From positions 43,038 through 107,037 of the forward strand of contig JAQIBP010000088.1 of the NCBI GenBank assembly GCA_027858995.1: a DNA stretch of 64,000 nt, written 5' to 3'. This DNA is from Deltaproteobacteria bacterium (GTDB lineage Bacteria > Desulfobacterota > Desulfobacteria > Desulfobacterales > Desulfobacteraceae). Shown one piece after another: positions 9,273 to 19,730 of the stretch (positions within the stretch are counted from its first letter, which is position 1; each line of letters starts with the position of its first letter). The notes beneath the pieces were generated by a model. It was given only the letters and a program-made list of their open reading frames with translations. It ran no database searches and was not told the DNA's origin. The position numbers were made by a program, and so were the translations under genes.

Positions 9273-9572
9273 ATGAACAATATGCGACCAATCCATCCAG
9301 GAGAAATTATCAAAGAAGAGTACCTTAAACCTCTGGATATGAGTATAAATGCTTTGGCAATTGCTTTGCGTGTGCCAGCACCCAGAATTTATGATGTGGT
9401 AAGGGAAAAGCGAGGTGTCAGTATTGATACTGCTCTTAGACTGGCTACATACTTTAACACCACTGCACAATTCTGGATGAATCTACAAGTCAGTTATGAC
9501 CTCAAAATTGCCCGACAGAATATGAAAAAAATCAAGAATGAGATAACCCCTTTGCAAATTGCTGTCGCCTGA
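9273..9572 (+). CDS. higA: HigA-family antitoxin
   Basis: MRPIHPGEIIKEEYLKPLDMSINALAIALRVPAPRIYDVVREKRGVSIDTALRLATYFNTTAQFWMNLQ. Confidence 0.9.
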   Translation: MNNMRPIHPGEIIKEEYLKPLDMSINALAIALRVPAPRIYDVVREKRGVSIDTALRLATYFNTTAQFWMNLQVSYDLKIARQNMKKIKNEITPLQIAVA

Positions 9573-9609
9573 TTTATTCAAGTTGCCTGTTACAAAAAAA
9601 TAGATCATT

Positions 9610-10386
9610 CTATAATTTTATCAGTTTCCCGGGTTGATCAGGCTTTGCAACATGCAGGGTAATATTTGATCCGTTCAAGCCTTTAAAAACTTCTGCAGCA
9701 GCTTTTTCAGGACAATTATTCTCTTCACTTAAATGAGCAAGAATAACATGCTTTAAATTATCTGCCTTAAGCTCTTTAAGTAAATCTCTGGCATCAATAT
9801 TGGACAGATGCCCGGTTCTGCCTTTGATCCTCTGCTTGAGATGCCATGGATAGGAGCCATTGATCAACATTTCAGGGTCATGATTTGACTCAAGATATAA
9901 AACAGTGCTGTTTTGCAAATGATCTTTTACAAGGCTTGTTGCAATACCAAGGTCAGTTGCAATACCCAGTTTATGGGTTTCAAATTCAAGGGTCAGTCCA
10001 ACAGGATCTATGGCATCATGGGAGATTGAAAAAGGATTGATTTTAATTTGATTTATTTTAAAAGATCTGCCGCATTCAAAAAATTGCAAATTTTTAATTT
10101 CACCAAGATTTGAGCAGGCATTCCAGGTTTTTTGTGTGATATAAACAGGAATATTATAACGACGGCTCAATATGCCGGCACCTTTGACATGATCTGAATG
10201 CTCATGGGTGATTATAATTGCTTTAAGACTTTCAGGCTCAAAATGAACTGCGTTTAAACGCCGCTGAATTTCAATACCTGAAAGCCCTGCATCAATTAGA
10301 ATAGAAAAATCATTGCATGAAACAAAAAGGCAGTTCCCCCTGCTTCCACTGGCAAGGGGACAGACAAAAAATGAGTTATTTTTCAT
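9610..10386 (-). CDS. MBL-fold metallo-hydrolase (YycJ/WalJ-like)
   Basis: [22 protein letters not shown] motifs. Confidence 0.85.
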   Translation of the reverse strand: MKNNSFFVCPLASGSRGNCLFVSCNDFSILIDAGLSGIEIQRRLNAVHFEPESLKAIIITHEHSDHVKGAGILSRRYNIPVYITQKTWNACSNLGEIKNLQFFECGRSFKINQIKINPFSISHDAIDPVGLTLEFETHKLGIATDLGIATSLVKDHLQNSTVLYLESNHDPEMLINGSYPWHLKQRIKGRTGHLSNIDARDLLKELKADNLKHVILAHLSEENNCPEKAAAEVFKGLNGSNITLHVAKPDQPGKLIKL

Positions 10387-12463
10387 CTTCTTTTACAGCT
10401 TTATAGCTGAGTTTTATCTTTCCATCTCTTGTAATATCCAGAACCTTTACAGGAATAACTTCTCCCTCTTTTAAAACATCGGTTACCTTTTTAACCCTGT
10501 AATTTGCAAGCTCGGAAATATGTACCAGGCCATCTGTGCCCTGCTTGATATTTACAAAAGCGCCAAAATCGGTAATTTTAACAACTGTGCCCTGATAAAT
10601 TGTACCAATCTCAGGATCAAGGGCAATATCTTTTACCATTTGAAGTGCAAGTGCTGAGTCCTCTTCATTGGTTGCTGCAATTTTAACAATACCTGAGTCA
10701 TCAACTTGAATAACTGTATTGGTATCAGCCTGAAGCGCTCTTATCACCTTGCCGCCAGGACCTATGATATCCCTGATTTTATCAGACTTAATCTGGATAC
10801 TGACAATTTTAGGAGCATGGGGAGAAACTTCGTCTCTTGTATTTTTCAAAGTTTCAAGCATTTTACTAAGAATATGTATCCTGCCGCCTCTGGCCTGGTT
10901 AAGAGCTGTTTCCATGATATCTTTTGAGAGTTCTTTAACCTTGATATCCATCTGAAGAGCTGTAATGCCTTCAGCTGTTCCAGCAACCTTAAAATCCATA
11001 TCACCAAAATGATCTTCATCTCCAAGGATATCAGACAGAACCGCTGTTTTATTTTCGTCTTTAACAAGTCCCATGGCAATTCCTGAAACAGGTGCCTTGA
11101 TTGGAACTCCACCGTCCATCAGGGCAAGAGTCCCTGAGCAGACTGTTCCCATGGAAGAACTTCCATTGGATTCCAGAACCTCTCCAACAAGACGGATAGT
11201 ATATTCAAAATCTTCCTGGGCAGGAAGAACTCTTGAAAGAGCACGGCTTGCAAGGTTTCCATGGCCAATATCACGACGGCTGGGACCTCCAGCTCGTCTG
11301 CACTCTCCAACGGAAAAAGCAGGGAAATTATAATGGAGCATAAAAGCCCTTGTCTCATTACCCATGAGGGTTTCAACACGCTGCTCATCCATTCCTGAAC
11401 CAAGGGTTAAAACACCAAGCACCTGGGTTTCACCTCTTGTGAAGAGTGCTGAACCATGTGGTCTTGGAAGATTTCCAACTTCACAATCAATCTGTCTTAT
11501 TTCATCAAAGGCTCTGCCGTCAATTCTCTTGTCTTCTTTTAAAACAATATCCCGGCTGACATTTTTAACACATTTTCCAAATGCCCCTTTTATCTCTTTA
11601 ATCTGCTCTGGGTAATCTTCACAAAATTGCTCAACAGCTTCATCTTTTAAAATACTCAAAGCTTTTTGACGCTCAATTTTTGTTTTTATCTGGACTTTTT
11701 CATAGATTTTCTCTCTTGAGAATTCAACCACTTTTGCAATGAGTTCTTCATCCTTTGCAGGTGGTACAAATATGCGTTTCTCTTTTCCAAACTCTTTTTT
11801 AAGTTCAACCTGGAGATCAATTAATGGCTGCAGAGCTTCATGTCCAAAAAAGATTGCATCAAGCATATCTTTTTCAGAAATAATATCAGCCCCTCCTTCA
11901 ACCATGACAACACCTGTTTTGGAACCTGCCACCATAAGTTCAATGTCGCTTTCTTCCATCTGTTCAATTTCAGGGTTGACAACAAACTCACCATTGATCC
12001 TGCCCACCTTTACACTTGCAATGGGACCTGCAAAGGGAATATCTGAAATTTCAAGGGCTGCTGAAGCACCCAGCATGGCAAGGGTGTCTGGTTCATTGAT
12101 TTTATCCATGGACAGAACCGTAGCAATGACCTGGGTTTCATAATTGTAATCATCTTCAAAAAGAGGGCGGATTGGTCTATCAATCAATCTTGCAGTTAAG
12201 GTCTCTTTTTCAGAAGGTCTGCCTATTTCTCTTCTAAAATAATTTCCAGGAATCCTGCCTGCTGAATAAATTTTTTCCTGATATTCAACTGTTAAAGGTA
12301 GAAAACTGATTTCCGGTTTTGGATCTTTTGAGCCAACCGCAGTAACAAGAACAATGGTTTCTCCGCACTGAACAATTGCTGATCCTGATGCCTGTTTGGC
12401 AATTTTGCCTGTTTTAATGGAATACTCTTTTCCATTAATAGTTGTTGTAAATGTTTTTTCCAT
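10376..12463 (-). CDS. pnp: polyribonucleotide nucleotidyltransferase
   Basis: Full-length PNPase with KH and S1 domains. Confidence 0.97.
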   Translation of the reverse strand: MEKTFTTTINGKEYSIKTGKIAKQASGSAIVQCGETIVLVTAVGSKDPKPEISFLPLTVEYQEKIYSAGRIPGNYFRREIGRPSEKETLTARLIDRPIRPLFEDDYNYETQVIATVLSMDKINEPDTLAMLGASAALEISDIPFAGPIASVKVGRINGEFVVNPEIEQMEESDIELMVAGSKTGVVMVEGGADIISEKDMLDAIFFGHEALQPLIDLQVELKKEFGKEKRIFVPPAKDEELIAKVVEFSREKIYEKVQIKTKIERQKALSILKDEAVEQFCEDYPEQIKEIKGAFGKCVKNVSRDIVLKEDKRIDGRAFDEIRQIDCEVGNLPRPHGSALFTRGETQVLGVLTLGSGMDEQRVETLMGNETRAFMLHYNFPAFSVGECRRAGGPSRRDIGHGNLASRALSRVLPAQEDFEYTIRLVGEVLESNGSSSMGTVCSGTLALMDGGVPIKAPVSGIAMGLVKDENKTAVLSDILGDEDHFGDMDFKVAGTAEGITALQMDIKVKELSKDIMETALNQARGGRIHILSKMLETLKNTRDEVSPHAPKIVSIQIKSDKIRDIIGPGGKVIRALQADTNTVIQVDDSGIVKIAATNEEDSALALQMVKDIALDPEIGTIYQGTVVKITDFGAFVNIKQGTDGLVHISELANYRVKKVTDVLKEGEVIPVKVLDITRDGKIKLSYKAVKEDEK

Positions 12464-12701
12464 AAATTTTTCCTATAATAAGTAAGGCGAAAATGATAAG
12501 GAAATTTCTAAAAATTATAAACCCGCATGTCTGACATCAAACCTGATAGTCTTAAAGACCCAAAATTGTGGCTGCTTAAAATTATGAATTTAATGGCAGG
12601 CATGCGAACTTATTTAAAATTCCCCTTAACATTGTCGCTCGACAAGCTGTTACAAAATGCTAATCTCTTCATTTTGCAGCAGACAGTCTATTAAAAATAA
12701 T

Positions 12702-12738
12702 AAACCGGTTCCTGACTAAACATAGTCAAAAACCGGTT
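12702..12738 (-). terminator. rho-independent terminator after rpsO
   Basis: AACCGGTT..TGACTA-aaca-TAGTCA..AACCGGTT inverted repeat, U-rich on the minus strand. Confidence 0.75.
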
Positions 12739-12749
12739 GTGTTTCATTG

Positions 12750-13019
12750 TTATCGTCTTAATCCGAGTTTTTCAATCAGGGAACGATATCTGTTTATATC
12801 TCTTTTCTTGAGATAATCAAGAAGGCTTCTGCGCCTTCCAACAAGGATCAGCAAACCACGTCTTGAATGATGATCTTTTTTGTGCTCTTTGAGATGTTCT
12901 GTAAGATAAGAAATACGGTGGGTTAAAATTGCAACCTGCACTTCTGGTGAACCTGTGTCAGAATCATGAATTTTAAATTTTCCAATCATCTCCTCTTTGT
13001 TTTCTGCTAATAAAACCAC
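12750..13019 (-). CDS. rpsO: 30S ribosomal protein S15
   Basis: Characteristic S15 sequence. Confidence 0.97.
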   Translation of the reverse strand: MVLLAENKEEMIGKFKIHDSDTGSPEVQVAILTHRISYLTEHLKEHKKDHHSRRGLLILVGRRRSLLDYLKKRDINRYRSLIEKLGLRR

Positions 13020-13172
13020 TTTAAAACTCCTTTATATGGAATAAATAAAATATGGTATTTTTCAACAATCTGACCTTTTTATGATTTCCTATCCAATATT
13101 CCATTCAGAAAAAGAAATGCAGAGCAGACTATTATACCATTACAAAAACATATAACCTTGTACAAATACCAG

Positions 13173-14078
13173 TTAAACTGCAAAAACGCAAGAATAATTA
13201 TACTCCTGCCGATTTTTATTAAGCTGAACTATTGCGAGCAGCTCACTGTTTCCATCAACTAACCTTACAGATTGACCAGGTTCTGACAAAGAGGACTTCA
13301 GTTCATTGACGAGAAGCTTTTGCCCGAACTTAACCTTTTGGGTTATTGAATGGTTAACTGCAATTTTTGGCATAAACTTTAAACAATCTGACATGGGAAT
13401 AATCTTTTGCATTGCAGCATCTTTATCAAGGCTTTCGAGTTCAGAAAGTTCAATTGCATTTTCAAGTTTAAATTCGCTGGACTGGGTTCTGCAAAGTTGT
13501 GAAAGATGGCCGCCGCACCCGAGCTCTCTTCCAATATCAAAGGCAATACTTCTAATATATGTTCCCGATGAGCAAAAAACCTCAAGATCACAACAGGGCG
13601 GTTTAACCTGCCTGATTTTTATACTGAAAATTTCAATCTGCCTTGGTGGTTTTGTGATTTTCTTTCCCTGGCGCGCAAGCTTGTACAGTGGCTGGCCTTT
13701 ATGTTTTAAAGCTGAAAACATTGGTGGCACTTGTTCCTGGACACCTTTAAAAGATTGCACGACCTGCTCTATATCCTGTTTTGTCAAAGCTTCCATAACA
13801 CTATCTGATGCAGTAAACACTGTTTGTCCTGTCAGATCATAAGTATCTGTTTCCCTTCCAAGACAGACCCTTGCAAGATATCTTTTGTGCCCTTCAAGAA
13901 AAAACTGCGAAATTCGGGTTGCCTTGTTGATTGTGCATAGAAGCAATCCTGTGGCAAAGGGGTCAAGAGTGCCTGTATGCCCTGTTTTTTTAACTCCAAG
14001 GGCTTTTTTAACACGGGCTACTGCACGGGCGGAAGATATACCTTCAGGTTTATTAATTGCTATGATACCATTTTTCAT
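13173..14078 (-). CDS. truB: tRNA pseudouridine(55) synthase
   Basis: NKPEGISS, GHTGTLDPFATGLL. Confidence 0.95.
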   Translation of the reverse strand: MKNGIIAINKPEGISSARAVARVKKALGVKKTGHTGTLDPFATGLLLCTINKATRISQFFLEGHKRYLARVCLGRETDTYDLTGQTVFTASDSVMEALTKQDIEQVVQSFKGVQEQVPPMFSALKHKGQPLYKLARQGKKITKPPRQIEIFSIKIRQVKPPCCDLEVFCSSGTYIRSIAFDIGRELGCGGHLSQLCRTQSSEFKLENAIELSELESLDKDAAMQKIIPMSDCLKFMPKIAVNHSITQKVKFGQKLLVNELKSSLSEPGQSVRLVDGNSELLAIVQLNKNRQEYNYSCVFAV

Positions 14079-14143
14079 ATGTGATTTGTGAGATATTAGG
14101 TTTAAGTTATGATCTCGACAGGCTGTCGAATAAAAGAGTTCTC

Positions 14144-14503
14144 TTATTCATCTGATATCCCAATGTTAGCAGATCGAATCAGCTCATCCATCCGGGCTGC
14201 CTTATCAAAAGAGTCATCATAGGCAAATTTTAAATCCGGCATATATTTGAGTCCTAATTTCGGAGCAATTCTTTTTTTAATAAAACCTTTTGAATTTTTA
14301 AACCCTTCCAGCGCCTGGAAGATTCTCTCCTTATCTCCAAAGATAGTAATATAGACAGTGGCAACCCTTAAATCAGTAGTAAGCTTAACACTGCTTATTG
14401 TAGCCATCTCAATTCTCGGATCCTGCATCTTTTTACTTAAAAGTTCAGTAATGGCATGTTGAATTTTCTTACTGATTCTTTCAGCGCGTGTATAGGGTTT
14501 CAT
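14144..14503 (-). CDS. rbfA: ribosome-binding factor A
   Basis: RbfA sequence and position between truB and infB. Confidence 0.93.
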   Translation of the reverse strand: MKPYTRAERISKKIQHAITELLSKKMQDPRIEMATISSVKLTTDLRVATVYITIFGDKERIFQALEGFKNSKGFIKKRIAPKLGLKYMPDLKFAYDDSFDKAARMDELIRSANIGISDE

Positions 14504-14509
14504 CTTTAA

Positions 14510-17449
14510 TTAATCAGCCTTATACTTTCTCTCTTCAACTTCATAGCATTCAATAACATCACCCACTTTGATATCATTAAATTTTTCAAGACCGATACCG
14601 CATTCAAATCCCTGCTCCACTTCTTTAACATCATTCTTAAACCGTCGCAGAGAGGAAATCTGTGTATCACGCTTAATAACACCATCCCTTAAAAGTCTTA
14701 CATTTTTGCCGCGGACAACCTTGCCCTGTGTAATTTGACAACCGGCAATTGTACCCATTTTCGGAATTACAAATGTATCACGGACATCTGCCTGACCGAT
14801 GATATTTTCATGGAATGTTGAAGGCATCATACCTTCAAGAGCAGCTTTAATATCATTTATAACATCATAAATAATATCATAGAACCGCATATCCACATTC
14901 TCCTCTTTGGCCATTATACGAATCTGTGGATTGGGTCTTACATTAAAACCTACAATAATAGCATCGGAAACAGCTGCAAGGGCAATATCTGAATCATTAA
15001 TAGTACCCGTACCAGAGTGAACGATTTTAACATCAACTTCATCCTTGGCAAGATCTTTTAAAGATTCATTTAATGCTTCAATGGAGCCTTGAACATCTGC
15101 TTTAACAATGAGTCTAAGCTCCTTGATTTCAGCGGCTCCAAGATTTTCAAACATTTTTGTAAGGTTAGCCCGGCTTTTCTTGGCAAGCTCCTTTGCTCTC
15201 TGCTTTTGCATTCTATGTCCGGCAATCTGTTTTGCATCCTTCTCAGAAGCCACTGCAACAAATTCATCTCCAGCATCTGGCACACCATTTAAACCAACAA
15301 TTTCCGCAGGTGTGCTGGGACCTGCGTTGTCAAATCTGTTCCCGCCATCATCTATCATTGCCTTGATTTTACCTGAATAAAGCCCGCATACAACAGAATC
15401 ACCATCTGTTAAAGTCCCCTGTTTCACAAGGACAGTTGCGACTGGCCCCCGTCCTGTATCCAACCTTGATTCAACAACATAGCCGGATGCTTTTTTATCA
15501 GGGTTTGCCTTGAGTTCCAAAACTTCTGATTGCAGTAAAATCATCTCAAGCAGTTCATCAATGCCTTCTCCACTCTTTGCCGAGACCTTAACAAAAATTG
15601 TATCTCCTCCCCAATCTTCAGGAAGCAGATCAAATTCGGAAAGCTCCCGCATAACCCTGTCAGGGTCAGCACCCTCCTTGTCCATCTTATTAACGGCAAC
15701 CACAACCGGTACTCCTGCTGCCTTTGAATGATTTATAGCCTCTTTGGTCTGTGGCATAACTCCATCATCAGCTGCAACAACAAGGATAACAATGTCAGTA
15801 ACCTGTGCCCCTCTGGCTCTCATTGCAGTAAAAGCAGCATGACCAGGAGTATCAAGGAAAGCTATCTGCCCGCCGTTTGGAGTTTTAACATTATAAGCAC
15901 CAATATGCTGGGTAATCCCCCCAGCTTCACCACTGGTGATTTTAGATTTTCTGATAACATCAAGAAGTGAAGTTTTACCATGGTCAACATGTCCCATGAT
16001 TGTGACAACCGGAGCTCTTCCAATCTGTTTACCCTCATCGTCATCTCCGCCTACCATATCAAGGAGAGTCTCTTCTTCAAAAGAGGCTTTCTCCACCTCA
16101 AAATCAAATTCTGTAGCAACCAGAACAGCTGTATCAAAATCAATTGTCTGATTCACTGTTGCCATGACACCCATACCCATCAACTTGGCAATCATCTCAT
16201 TTGCTTTAATACCCATACGTTTTGCAAGTTCTGCAAGTTCAATGGCCTCATCTATTTTAATACGCCTTTTAATGGCTTTAGGTTTTGTAATCTGGGTCTG
16301 TTGAAAATTTCCTTTTTTCCCTCTGGAATCTTTTCTACCACGTTTTTTTCTACCTCGACCACCCTTGTATAAGGCATCCCCTTCAATAACTGATTTTTTC
16401 TTACGCTTTTTTCTTTTTGCAAAAGGTTTATCAGTATCAAATCCAGCTTTTCTTTTGTTACGCTTGTCATCACCTGGCTTGAGAGGTTCAACAGATGGAA
16501 TAACAGCGCCAGAGCTCACAGGAGAGGAGGGTTTTACTTGATCTTTCTTTTGAAACTGTTTTTTCCTTGCACCTGGTTTAGGTCTGGAGCTTTTGGCTTT
16601 TTTTCTCTCATCTCCGGGCTTATTTTTTTTCAAATTTTTAAGAACTGAAGGATCTGCAATTTGTACTATTTTAGCAGGCACAGCTTTTTTCTTTCTCTTT
16701 TTTGGCTGTTTTTCTTTTTCCTTTTTCTCTTTTTCTTCTGGAACAGCAGCTGCTTCCTTTTCTTTTTTTGAGGATTTTTCTTTCTGTTTTTCTGGTTCAG
16801 GTTTTTGCTCTTCTGACTTGCTGATTGCTCTCTTCTCTGCTTTTAATTCTGCAACCGCAGCCTTTGATTTTTTCTTTTTACCAGAAGAGGTGTCTGATTT
16901 TTCAGTTTCAGATTCAGGCTCTGACTCAGGTTCAACACTTTCAGTTACAAGAGGTCCTACAATTCTGGCAGGTTTGCTCTTTTTCTTTTTTGATTTTGGA
17001 GAAACTTTTTCAGTTGCAGAGACTGACGTTTTTCGTTCTTTCTTTTCAACATCTTTTTTAATTTCTTTTTCGCTCTCTTCTGATGTATCCTCAGACACAA
17101 CAGCTGGTTTTAATTTTTTTTCTTCTTTTACAGGTTTCTTCTTTTTTACAACTTCTTCCTGCTCAGGCTTTGTCTCTTTTTGTACCTCAATTGTCTCCTC
17201 GATTTCAGGGTCAGCTATCTCTTCTGCAGTTTGTTTTCGCCTGCGTATGACAGGTTGTTTGCTTTGAACATCTTTCTGTTTTTTTTTGGTTTTCTCCAGA
17301 CATTTTTTTTTGATTTTGCTGATATCACTATCTTTGAGAGAACTCATATGGCTTTTAACTTCAATTTTCAACTCTTTCATCTTATTAAGAAGTGCTTTAT
17401 TTGTCATATTCAGATCTTTAGCTAACTCATATACTCTGATCTTCGCCAT
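14510..17449 (-). CDS. infB: translation initiation factor IF-2
   Basis: [16 protein letters not shown]; long charged N-terminus. Confidence 0.97.
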   Translation of the reverse strand: MAKIRVYELAKDLNMTNKALLNKMKELKIEVKSHMSSLKDSDISKIKKKCLEKTKKKQKDVQSKQPVIRRRKQTAEEIADPEIEETIEVQKETKPEQEEVVKKKKPVKEEKKLKPAVVSEDTSEESEKEIKKDVEKKERKTSVSATEKVSPKSKKKKSKPARIVGPLVTESVEPESEPESETEKSDTSSGKKKKSKAAVAELKAEKRAISKSEEQKPEPEKQKEKSSKKEKEAAAVPEEKEKKEKEKQPKKRKKKAVPAKIVQIADPSVLKNLKKNKPGDERKKAKSSRPKPGARKKQFQKKDQVKPSSPVSSGAVIPSVEPLKPGDDKRNKRKAGFDTDKPFAKRKKRKKKSVIEGDALYKGGRGRKKRGRKDSRGKKGNFQQTQITKPKAIKRRIKIDEAIELAELAKRMGIKANEMIAKLMGMGVMATVNQTIDFDTAVLVATEFDFEVEKASFEEETLLDMVGGDDDEGKQIGRAPVVTIMGHVDHGKTSLLDVIRKSKITSGEAGGITQHIGAYNVKTPNGGQIAFLDTPGHAAFTAMRARGAQVTDIVILVVAADDGVMPQTKEAINHSKAAGVPVVVAVNKMDKEGADPDRVMRELSEFDLLPEDWGGDTIFVKVSAKSGEGIDELLEMILLQSEVLELKANPDKKASGYVVESRLDTGRGPVATVLVKQGTLTDGDSVVCGLYSGKIKAMIDDGGNRFDNAGPSTPAEIVGLNGVPDAGDEFVAVASEKDAKQIAGHRMQKQRAKELAKKSRANLTKMFENLGAAEIKELRLIVKADVQGSIEALNESLKDLAKDEVDVKIVHSGTGTINDSDIALAAVSDAIIVGFNVRPNPQIRIMAKEENVDMRFYDIIYDVINDIKAALEGMMPSTFHENIIGQADVRDTFVIPKMGTIAGCQITQGKVVRGKNVRLLRDGVIKRDTQISSLRRFKNDVKEVEQGFECGIGLEKFNDIKVGDVIECYEVEERKYKAD

Positions 17450-17535
17450 TTATTGCCCCCACATAATACTATTTATTTTCTTTTGTCTGCTATTTTAAAT
17501 TTTATATAACTTCTGCTTGAATTATCTTAGTTTTC

Positions 17536-18939
17536 TTAAATTCCCTGATCTTCTCCAGATTCTTCTCCAGATTTTTCTTCAGATTTTTCTTCAAGTTTTT
17601 CTTTAGATTCTTCTTCGGGCCTTTCTTTGGATTCTTCTTCGAGCTTTGCTTCAAGTTTTTCTTTGGATTCTTCTTCCTTCTCTTTCAGCCGCTCTTCTTT
17701 ATCTTTTGCCAGAATTAATTTTGCCTCATCAACAATTTCTTCCGCCTTGGATTCTTCCAACTCACTTACTGAAACAATATCTTCAATGACTGCCTGTGCT
17801 ATATCTGCAATAGAAGAGTATCCACCTTTGAAAAGTGCTTCTGCCAAAGGTAATCCCACCTCTGAAAGTCTCATCAGACTGTCATAACCCTGTTTTAATT
17901 CACGGCTGTAATCCTCTTCACTGGTTACTTCCAAATGCCAGCCTGTGATTTCACAGGCAAGGGAGACATTCTGACCGCCCTTACCAATGGCTATTGCAAG
18001 ATATTCATCATTTACAATAACTTCCATGGATTGATTATCTTCATCAATAATCACCCTTGCTATTTCAGCAGGAGAGAGAGCATTACAGACAAACCTGGCT
18101 ATATCAGGACTCCACTGAACAATATCAATTTTTTCACCACGAAGTTCTTGAACAATGCTTTGTACTCTGTTTCCCTTCATTCCTACACAGGCCCCAACAG
18201 GATCAACATCAGAATCAGTAGATGATACAGCAATTTTAGCCCTTAAGCCCGGCACTCTTGCAGCCCCGCGCATAGTTACAATTCCTTCTGAAACTTCAGG
18301 AACTTCAGTCTTAAACAATTCAACCAGAAATTCAGGGTGGGTGCGGGACAGAAGAACCTGTGCTCCCTTTGACTCTTCTAATACATCCAGAACATAAGCT
18401 CTTATTCGATCCCCTCTTTTATAATTTTCCCTTGGCATCTGGTCTCTTGGCCTTAAAACTGCTTCTGTCTGACCCAGATTAACAATTATACTGCCCCGGT
18501 CAAAACGCTGAACAATACCATTTATAATTTTTCCTTTTTTATTGATGAAATTTTCATAAACAGCATTTCTTTCCGCCTCTCTCATTTTCTGAATTATGAC
18601 CTGTTTGGCTGATTGAGCAGCAATTCGTCCAAACTCTTCTGTGTCAATCCTGATACCAAGGCTGTCGCCTATCTCACACTCCGGATCATATTCGTATCCC
18701 TCTTCAATGGTTAATTCGCTGTCTGCATATTCAACTTCTTCCACCACCTCTTTAAAATGGAAAACTTCGACCTCACCACTTTTACCATCATAATGAACCT
18801 CTATATCAGCTCTGGCTCCTATTTTCTTTCTTGCTGCTGATACTATAGCCTCTTTCAGGGTATTAATAAGAACTTCTGCATCAATACCTTTTTCACGGCT
18901 CACCTGGTCAATAACTCTTTTAATATCTGTGATAAACAT
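17536..18939 (-). CDS. nusA: transcription termination/antitermination factor NusA
   Basis: S1/KH domains; E/K/S-rich tail. Confidence 0.96.
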   Translation of the reverse strand: MFITDIKRVIDQVSREKGIDAEVLINTLKEAIVSAARKKIGARADIEVHYDGKSGEVEVFHFKEVVEEVEYADSELTIEEGYEYDPECEIGDSLGIRIDTEEFGRIAAQSAKQVIIQKMREAERNAVYENFINKKGKIINGIVQRFDRGSIIVNLGQTEAVLRPRDQMPRENYKRGDRIRAYVLDVLEESKGAQVLLSRTHPEFLVELFKTEVPEVSEGIVTMRGAARVPGLRAKIAVSSTDSDVDPVGACVGMKGNRVQSIVQELRGEKIDIVQWSPDIARFVCNALSPAEIARVIIDEDNQSMEVIVNDEYLAIAIGKGGQNVSLACEITGWHLEVTSEEDYSRELKQGYDSLMRLSEVGLPLAEALFKGGYSSIADIAQAVIEDIVSVSELEESKAEEIVDEAKLILAKDKEERLKEKEEESKEKLEAKLEEESKERPEEESKEKLEEKSEEKSGEESGEDQGI

Positions 18940-18942
18940 TCT

Positions 18943-19431
18943 CTAACATTCTCCATTTTGGTGATCTGCAAGTTTTGCCCTGCTGATCACATGGTCTGAT
19001 ATCTCAATCTCTTTTTTATCGACTAACATCATAACAGAATCATCATTAACTGTTTCAAGAATCCCAACAAACTTTTTTTGTTCTTCAATCAACTCATTGG
19101 TCCAAATTTTTACTCTTTCACCCCTGAAACGATGAAAATCTTCTTTTGTATTTAAAGGCCTGTTGGGCCCGGGAGACGAGACTTCAAGTCTGTAACTGCC
19201 AATATGTTCAATTTGTACATCGATTAAATCACCAAGCTGGCGGCTTATATAAACACAATCTTTCAATGTAATACCGCCTTGCTTATCCATAAAAAGTCTG
19301 ACAATTTTTTCTTGGTTACTACTGGCAATCTCCAGATGAACAAGCTCAAAATTTTCAGCCTGACACAATGGTTGAGCCACCTCTTTAATTTGATCAACCA
19401 GCATACTCTTATATTTTTTTTCGTCTCTCAT
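18943..19431 (-). CDS. rimP: ribosome maturation factor RimP
   Basis: RimP-like sequence upstream of nusA. Confidence 0.9.
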   Translation of the reverse strand: MRDEKKYKSMLVDQIKEVAQPLCQAENFELVHLEIASSNQEKIVRLFMDKQGGITLKDCVYISRQLGDLIDVQIEHIGSYRLEVSSPGPNRPLNTKEDFHRFRGERVKIWTNELIEEQKKFVGILETVNDDSVMMLVDKKEIEISDHVISRAKLADHQNGEC

Positions 19432-19610
19432 CTGTTCTTTTATTAACCATATATTGGTTTCACCCTTAAATACAAAAACGGGCAGATGCCCGTTCCTACT
19501 ACAACATTAACAAAACCTTCACCCCAATTATTAAAGGTTCAGATCATATCTAACTCACATCAATGGAACCTAATCTACCATCCAGCTGCTTTACCCCACC
19601 TACTAAAAAC

Positions 19611-19686
19611 TGGAGCGGGCAACGAGACTCGAACTCGCGACATCAAGCTTGGGAAGCTTGCACTCTACCAGCTGAGTTATGCCCGC
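19611..19686 (-). tRNA. tRNA-Gly(CCC)
   Basis: GCGGGCA...loop TTCCCAA...TGCCCGCTCCA cloverleaf. Confidence 0.93.
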
Positions 19687-19730
19687 ATAAGCCAGTCAAT
19701 ATACCAAGCCCTATCTTATTTGTCAATTTA

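Noticed and set aside
9573-9610. TTATTCAAGTTGCCTGTTAC after higA as a possible attC right arm of the last cassette
   Set aside because: Resembles L'-R' only with extra bases and lacks a partner left arm; too weak to call.
16593-17267. Long plus-strand ORF (224 aa) rich in F/S opposite infB
   Set aside because: Antisense shadow of the Lys/Glu-rich IF-2 N-terminus; no independent coding evidence.
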